9,652 nucleotides of DNA. It comes from Candidatus Methylomirabilota bacterium (GTDB lineage: Bacteria > Methylomirabilota > Methylomirabilia > Methylomirabilales > JACPAU01). The notes below the pieces were generated by a model. The model searched no databases and was not told the origin of the DNA. It saw only the letters and a list, made by a program, of their open reading frames with translations. The stretch covers positions 1 through 9,652 of the forward strand of contig JACPAU010000002.1 of the NCBI GenBank assembly GCA_016180705.1. Direction: 5' to 3'. Below, in pieces: positions 5,898 through 9,652 of this stretch. The position numbers and the translations under genes are program-made. How positions within the stretch are numbered: the stretch's first letter is position 1; every line of letters starts with the position of its first letter.

Positions 5898-8237
5898 TCA
5901 GGCGGCGGGGCGGAAGCGGAGGAGGCGCAGGCCGTTGGCCACGACCAGGAGGGTGTTCCCCTCGTGGCCCACGACCCCGATGGGAAGCGAGATGAGGCCG
6001 AGGACAGCCGAGAGGACCAGGGAGACGATGATGACGGCCGAGAGCCCGAGGTTCTCCCAGATGACCCGGCGGGCCTGCTGGCTCAAGGCGAGCGCGTACG
6101 GCAGTTTGGTCAGATCATCCCCCATGAGGATGACGTCGGCCGTCTCGAGGGCCACGTCGGAGCCGGCGGCCCCCATCGCCACCCCGACGCTGGCCCGGGC
6201 GAGGGCCGGGGCGTCGTTCACGCCATCGCCCACCATCGCCACGTCCCGGTGCTTCTCGCGCAGCGCCAGCACCACCTCCGCCTTCGCCTCCGGCAGCAGC
6301 TCGGCCTGGACCTCGTCCACGCCGACCGCCGCCCCCACCGCCTCCGCCACGCGCCGGTTGTCCCCGGTCAGCATCACGGTGGTGAGCACCCCGAGGCCCC
6401 TCAGGCTCTGGACGACCGCAGCGGCCTCCGGCCGGACCTGGTCCGCCACGGCGATGAGCCCCCGGGTGGTCCCGTCGGCCACGAAAATGACGGTCTTCCC
6501 CGCCGCCTGCAACCGCTCCGCGGCCTGCCGGAGGGGAGCCGGGACCGGGACCTCGCGCTCCCCCAGGAAGGCCTGGCTCCCCACCGCCACCGCCTGGCCG
6601 TTCACCCGGGCCACCACCCCGCGCCCCACGACGGCCTGCAGGTCCGCGGCGTCGGCCGGCGCGATGCCGCGCCGCCGCGCCTCCGTCACGACCGCCTGGC
6701 CCAGGAGATGCTCCGAGCGCCCCTCCACCGCCGCGGCCAGGCCGAGGACTTCCTCCTCTGCGGTGCCATCGGCCGGGAGGACGTCGGTCACGACGGGGAT
6801 GCCCCGGGTGATGGTCCCGGTCTTGTCGAAGGCGACGGCCCGGACCCGTCCGAGGGCCTCCAGGTAGGCGCCCCCCTTGAAGAGGACCCCCTGCCTCGCG
6901 GCGTTCGCGATGGCCGACAGGACCGAAGCCGGGGTGGAGATGACGAGAGCGCAGGGGGAGCCGACGACCAGGAGCGTGATCGCCCGGTAGATGGCCGCGG
7001 CCGGGTCCACGCCGAAGGCCAGGACCGGGAGGACCGCCATGACGACGGCGGTCGAGGCCACCCCGACCGCGTACACGTTGCCGAACCGGTCGATGATCCG
7101 CTGGGCGGGGACGCGCACGCTCTGCGCCTCCTCCACCAGCTGGATCACCTTCGCCAGGGTGGTCTCGGCGTGGGGCTTGCTCACCTCAATTTCCAGGGTC
7201 CCCTGGCCGTTGATGGTCCCGGCGAACACCCCCGAGCCGATCCCCTTTGGCACCGGGAGCGACTCGCCGGTGATGGGGGACTGGTCCACGGCCGAGTGGC
7301 CGTCGAGGACGCCCCCGTCGGCCGGGATCCGCTCGCCGGGCTTGACCAGGATCCGGTCCCCGACCTCGAGGTCCTCCACCGCCACCCGGACGGCCTTCCC
7401 CTCCTTGAGCAGCGTCGCCTCCGCCGGCCGCAGGGCCACCAGGGCCCGGAGGGCCTGACGCGTCCGGTCCATGGCATAGGCCTCGAGGGCGTTGCTCAGG
7501 GAGAACAGGAAGAGCAGGATGGCCCCTTCCGCCCACTGGTCGATGGCCGCAGCACCGATGGCGGCGGCGACCATGAGACCATTGACGTCGAAGACGCCGC
7601 TGCGCAGCGACCGGACGGCGTTGCGCGCCTCGACGAGCCCGCCGCTGAGGTAGGCGAGGGCGTACAGGGAGCGGCTCAGCGGCGGCGGGAGGCCGAGCCA
7701 GGACGCGGCCGCCCCGGCCAGCAAGAAGACGAGGCAGCCGGCCGAGCGGAGGGCGGGGAGCCGCCGCCGCCAGACCCCCTCAGGAGACGGGTCCAGCGGG
7801 GCCGCGAGAGGCCGCCGCACCTCGGCGAGGCCCGCCTCGCCATCCCGGTACGCCACGTGAAGCCGGCCCCCCTCCAGGGCGAGGAGGATCTCCGCCCCGC
7901 CCGCCCGGGTCGCGAGGGCGGAGCGGAGGCGGGCGCCCCACTCGCTGTCGAGCAGACCGACCTGTGCGAGGTCGCACGCCCCGAGGCGCCGCCCGAACTC
8001 CCGGCCGAGCCGCGACGCCAGCCGCTCGGCGGACCGCCGCGAGAGGCGATCGGCCTCGAAGCGGACGGTAATGATGGCCCGGGTCCGGTCCACCTCCACG
8101 GCGCGGATCCCGCGGTGGCTCGTCAGGGCCTCCACCAGGAGATCGGCGCAGCGCCCGGGGTCCGGCACCCCTGCCCGCCCAGCCCGCACCGCCCGCTTCC
8201 CGCCCGTCATCCGACCTCCGTCCGGTTCCTTGCTCAT
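5898..8237 (-). CDS. P1B-type metal-transporting ATPase (P1B-4-like)
   Basis: From the ATG at 8237 the product is 779 residues. All P-type landmarks are present: TGES (323-326), DKTGT with the phosphorylated Asp (471-475), MLTGDN (622-627) and GDGVNDAP (670-677). The TM6 metal motif is SPC (427-429) and the last TM pair carries HEGNT (758-762). SPC with HEGx(T/S) is typical of the P1B-4 group, whose studied members export Co2+ or Fe2+ (CoaT, CtpD, PfeT). Substrate is therefore inferred. The conserved HP pair of the nucleotide domain reads HL (SEHLLG, 508-513), which is unusual. The ~150-residue N-terminus looks like one or two ferredoxin-like HMA domains without any CxxC. An in-frame TTG at 8246 and an ATG at 8210 preceded by GGAGGT are alternative starts. 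It follows the NRAMP gene by 76 bases. Confidence 0.93.
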   Translation of the reverse strand: MSKEPDGGRMTGGKRAVRAGRAGVPDPGRCADLLVEALTSHRGIRAVEVDRTRAIITVRFEADRLSRRSAERLASRLGREFGRRLGACDLAQVGLLDSEWGARLRSALATRAGGAEILLALEGGRLHVAYRDGEAGLAEVRRPLAAPLDPSPEGVWRRRLPALRSAGCLVFLLAGAAASWLGLPPPLSRSLYALAYLSGGLVEARNAVRSLRSGVFDVNGLMVAAAIGAAAIDQWAEGAILLFLFSLSNALEAYAMDRTRQALRALVALRPAEATLLKEGKAVRVAVEDLEVGDRILVKPGERIPADGGVLDGHSAVDQSPITGESLPVPKGIGSGVFAGTINGQGTLEIEVSKPHAETTLAKVIQLVEEAQSVRVPAQRIIDRFGNVYAVGVASTAVVMAVLPVLAFGVDPAAAIYRAITLLVVGSPCALVISTPASVLSAIANAARQGVLFKGGAYLEALGRVRAVAFDKTGTITRGIPVVTDVLPADGTAEEEVLGLAAAVEGRSEHLLGQAVVTEARRRGIAPADAADLQAVVGRGVVARVNGQAVAVGSQAFLGEREVPVPAPLRQAAERLQAAGKTVIFVADGTTRGLIAVADQVRPEAAAVVQSLRGLGVLTTVMLTGDNRRVAEAVGAAVGVDEVQAELLPEAKAEVVLALREKHRDVAMVGDGVNDAPALARASVGVAMGAAGSDVALETADVILMGDDLTKLPYALALSQQARRVIWENLGLSAVIIVSLVLSAVLGLISLPIGVVGHEGNTLLVVANGLRLLRFRPAA

Positions 8238-8244
8238 TTCTAGC

Positions 8245-8260
8245 AAGGGCCCCGGCCCTT
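8245..8260. repeat. Palindrome before the P1B-ATPase start
   Basis: AAGGGCC, two bases, then GGCCCTT form a perfect 7-2-7 inverted repeat. It ends seven bases before the ATG at 8237 and covers the region where a ribosome site is expected; its GGGG run is the only SD-like sequence nearby. It could be a regulator-binding operator or an RNA stem that hides the ribosome site. There is no U-tract, so a terminator is unlikely. Confidence 0.45.
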
Positions 8261-8276
8261 CTCAACCCAAATCGCG

Positions 8277-8308
8277 CCGGACCCCCCGGAGCAGCATTCC
8301 CGGTCCGG
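8277..8308. repeat. Inverted repeat after the NRAMP stop codon
   Basis: CCGGACC (8277-8283) and GGTCCGG (8302-8308) form a 7-bp perfect stem with an 18-base loop, five bases after the NRAMP stop codon. On the minus-strand RNA it is followed by CGCGATTT, so the U-tract is too weak for a clear intrinsic terminator. It may protect or separate the upstream message. Confidence 0.4.
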
Positions 8309-8313
8309 GCCGG

Positions 8314-9651
8314 TCAGCCTCCCCAGCCGAAGAGGACCTGGGCGAGCAGCAGGCCGTTCAGGGCAACGATGAGCGCCGTGACCCCGGCAGCCAGCGCCGT
8401 GGTCCCCCGCCGGTTCACCAGGACCCCCATCAGGTCGCGCCGGGCCGTGAACCGCACCAGGGGGAGGAGGGCGAAGGGGAGCCCGAAGCTGAGGATCACC
8501 TGGCTGAGGACTAACGTCCGGGTCGGCGGGAGACCGATGGCGATCACCACCAGAGCGGGAAGCATCGTCACCAGCCGCCGCAGCCAGACCGGAATCTGCC
8601 GGTGCAGGAACCCCTGCATGATGACCTGGCCCGCCATGGTGCCGACCGCGGAGGAGGAGAGCCCCGAGGCGAGCAGGGAGATGGCGAAGACCCAGCCCGA
8701 CGCGGCGCCCAGGAGCGGGGCGAGGGTCCGGTGGGCCTCCTCGATGGTCCCGATGTCGGTGAGCCCCCGGGCGAAGAAGGTCGAGGCGGCCATGACCAGC
8801 ATGGCGCCGTTGACGAGCCCGGCGACGCCCATGGCGATGGTCACATCCACGCACTCGAAGCGGAAGAGCCGGCGGAGGTGGTCCGGGGTCCGGGCCACGA
8901 TCCGATGCTGGGTCAGGGCGGAATGGAGGAAGACCGCGTGGGGCATGACGGTGGCCCCCAGGATCCCCGTCGCCAGGAGCACGCTCTCGGTCCCGCTGAA
9001 CCGGGGCACGACGGCGTGAAAGGCGAGTTCCCCCCACGCGGGCCGCTCCAGAAGAGTCTCGATGACGTAGGCGACGGCGATCACACCGACCAGGGCGCCG
9101 ATCACCCCCTCGAGGGGCCGGAAGCCGCGGCGCTGGAGGGCGAGGACGGCGAAGGTCGTGGCTGCCGTCAGGAGGCCGGCCGCCAGCAACGGAAGGCCAA
9201 AGAGGAGATTGAACCCGAGGGCCGCCCCGAGGAACTCCGCCAGGTCGGTCGCCATCGCCACCACCTCCATCAGGGCCCACATCCCCCAGACGACCGGGCG
9301 GGGGAACTCCTCGCGGCAGACTTCGGCCAGGTTCAGCCCGGTGGCGATGCCGAGCTTGGCCGACAGCGCCTGGACCAGCATGGCCATGAGATTGCTGGCC
9401 ACGACCACCCAGAGGAGCAGGTACCCGAACTTGGCGCCCCCCTGGATATTCGTGGCGAAGTTCCCGGGGTCCAGGTAGGCCACGGAGGCAACGAAGGCAG
9501 GGCCGAGGAACGGCCAGAGCCGCCGGTACCCGGCCCGCCGGCCGCGCCGGTCCAGGACGGCGGCGGCCGCGGCCACCGTTCGGATGTCCCCCGGTGCCAC
9601 CGTCGGCTCTTCCGCCCCTCGCACCTCCTCGGCCGGAGGCATCCCCCTCAT
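8314..9651 (-). CDS. mntH: NRAMP-family divalent metal transporter (MntH-like)
   Basis: The product (445 residues from the ATG at 9651) is an NRAMP/MntH proton-coupled importer of Mn2+ or Fe2+ in the inner membrane. TM1 has DPGNFATN with the metal-binding Asp61 and Asn64. TM6 has ATVMPHAVFLHS with the coordinating Ala233 and Met236 and the His238 of the proton pathway. About eleven hydrophobic spans run from residue 46 to 441. A ~40-residue charged N-terminus precedes TM1, slightly longer than in E. coli MntH. The ATG at 9651 is two bases from the window edge, so the true start may be there, at the in-frame ATG at 9642, or beyond the window. The gene is upstream of the P1B-type exporter on the same strand, which suggests a shared metal-homeostasis locus. 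No Fur or MntR box can be judged because the upstream region is missing. Confidence 0.93.
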   Translation of the reverse strand: MRGMPPAEEVRGAEEPTVAPGDIRTVAAAAAVLDRRGRRAGYRRLWPFLGPAFVASVAYLDPGNFATNIQGGAKFGYLLLWVVVASNLMAMLVQALSAKLGIATGLNLAEVCREEFPRPVVWGMWALMEVVAMATDLAEFLGAALGFNLLFGLPLLAAGLLTAATTFAVLALQRRGFRPLEGVIGALVGVIAVAYVIETLLERPAWGELAFHAVVPRFSGTESVLLATGILGATVMPHAVFLHSALTQHRIVARTPDHLRRLFRFECVDVTIAMGVAGLVNGAMLVMAASTFFARGLTDIGTIEEAHRTLAPLLGAASGWVFAISLLASGLSSSAVGTMAGQVIMQGFLHRQIPVWLRRLVTMLPALVVIAIGLPPTRTLVLSQVILSFGLPFALLPLVRFTARRDLMGVLVNRRGTTALAAGVTALIVALNGLLLAQVLFGWGG

Positions 9652-9652
9652 C

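Noticed and set aside
4997..5995. Leu/Gly-rich plus-strand frame opposite the OmpA-type gene
   Set aside because: The repetitive composition is the antisense of the coiled-coil codons. It has no ribosome site, and the minus-strand gene is unambiguous.
5799..8243. A very long plus-strand open frame (814 codons) opposite the P1B ATPase
   Set aside because: It is a mirror of the GC-rich third-position bias of the real gene. The translation is rich in Gly, Arg, Pro, Asp and His without domain motifs, whereas the minus strand has every P-type ATPase motif.
8240..9280. Gly/Arg/Pro/Asp-rich minus-strand frame overlapping NRAMP
   Set aside because: It is an out-of-frame shadow of the NRAMP gene, with low-complexity composition and no hydrophobic segments.
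1..9652. CRISPR array, tRNA, rRNA or insertion sequence
   Set aside because: No regularly spaced repeats of 24 bases or more, no cloverleaf with TTCRANY, no rRNA signatures, and no transposase with terminal inverted repeats were found on either strand by eye.

Overview
The window is GC-rich (about 75% in a line hand-counted inside the NRAMP gene) and looks like chromosomal DNA of an environmental diderm (Gram-negative-type) bacterium. It carries two lipoproteins with lipoboxes, one of them with an OmpA/MotB-type peptidoglycan-binding domain. The GC content and gene style would suit groups such as Rokubacteria or Methylomirabilota, but that placement is a guess because nothing here is a taxonomic marker.

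Left third (1-2900): a degraded accessory region on the + strand. An extended -10 promoter and a 30-codon hydrophobic peptide lead into the 5' part of an ABC-transporter ATPase gene of the nitrate/sulfonate/taurine type. The ATPase homology stops abruptly near 551, before the ABC signature and Walker B. It is joined out of frame to the C-terminal part of a HEPN-domain (ApeA-like) protein in lower-GC DNA (about 50% in one counted line). A 240-base stretch without recognisable genes follows, then a four-TM protein built from two copies of a 69-residue unit, then an unrecognised 175-aa protein. Last comes the 3' remnant of a tyrosine recombinase that lacks its N-terminus and seems to have acquired an early TAG. 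The picture is of a decayed integrative element or repeatedly rearranged island.

Middle (2901-5880): a 290-base gap with inverted and helically spaced direct repeats, then a 313-aa membrane protein with two copies of a PGxGQxYNG-like motif (DUF5683/TM2-like) on the + strand. Convergent to it is a two-gene minus-strand envelope operon: an OmpA-domain lipoprotein with a long coiled coil, and a small YajG-like lipoprotein, with stop and start codons overlapping as ATGA. A terminator-like hairpin with a U6 tail lies immediately before the ribosome binding site of the OmpA-type gene.

Right third (5881-9652): two minus-strand metal transporters. An NRAMP/MntH-type divalent-metal importer is followed 76 bases later by a P1B-type ATPase with an SPC motif and a HEGNT motif, the pattern of the P1B-4 (Co/Fe exporting) group. 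The gap between them holds two inverted repeats, one of them directly before the ATPase start. Together they suggest a Mn/Fe/Co homeostasis locus.

I do not see a convincing new multi-gene system here. The best leads are the duplicated four-TM protein, the ABC/HEPN junction, the unknown 175-aa protein beside the recombinase relic, and the intercistronic structures on the minus strand.
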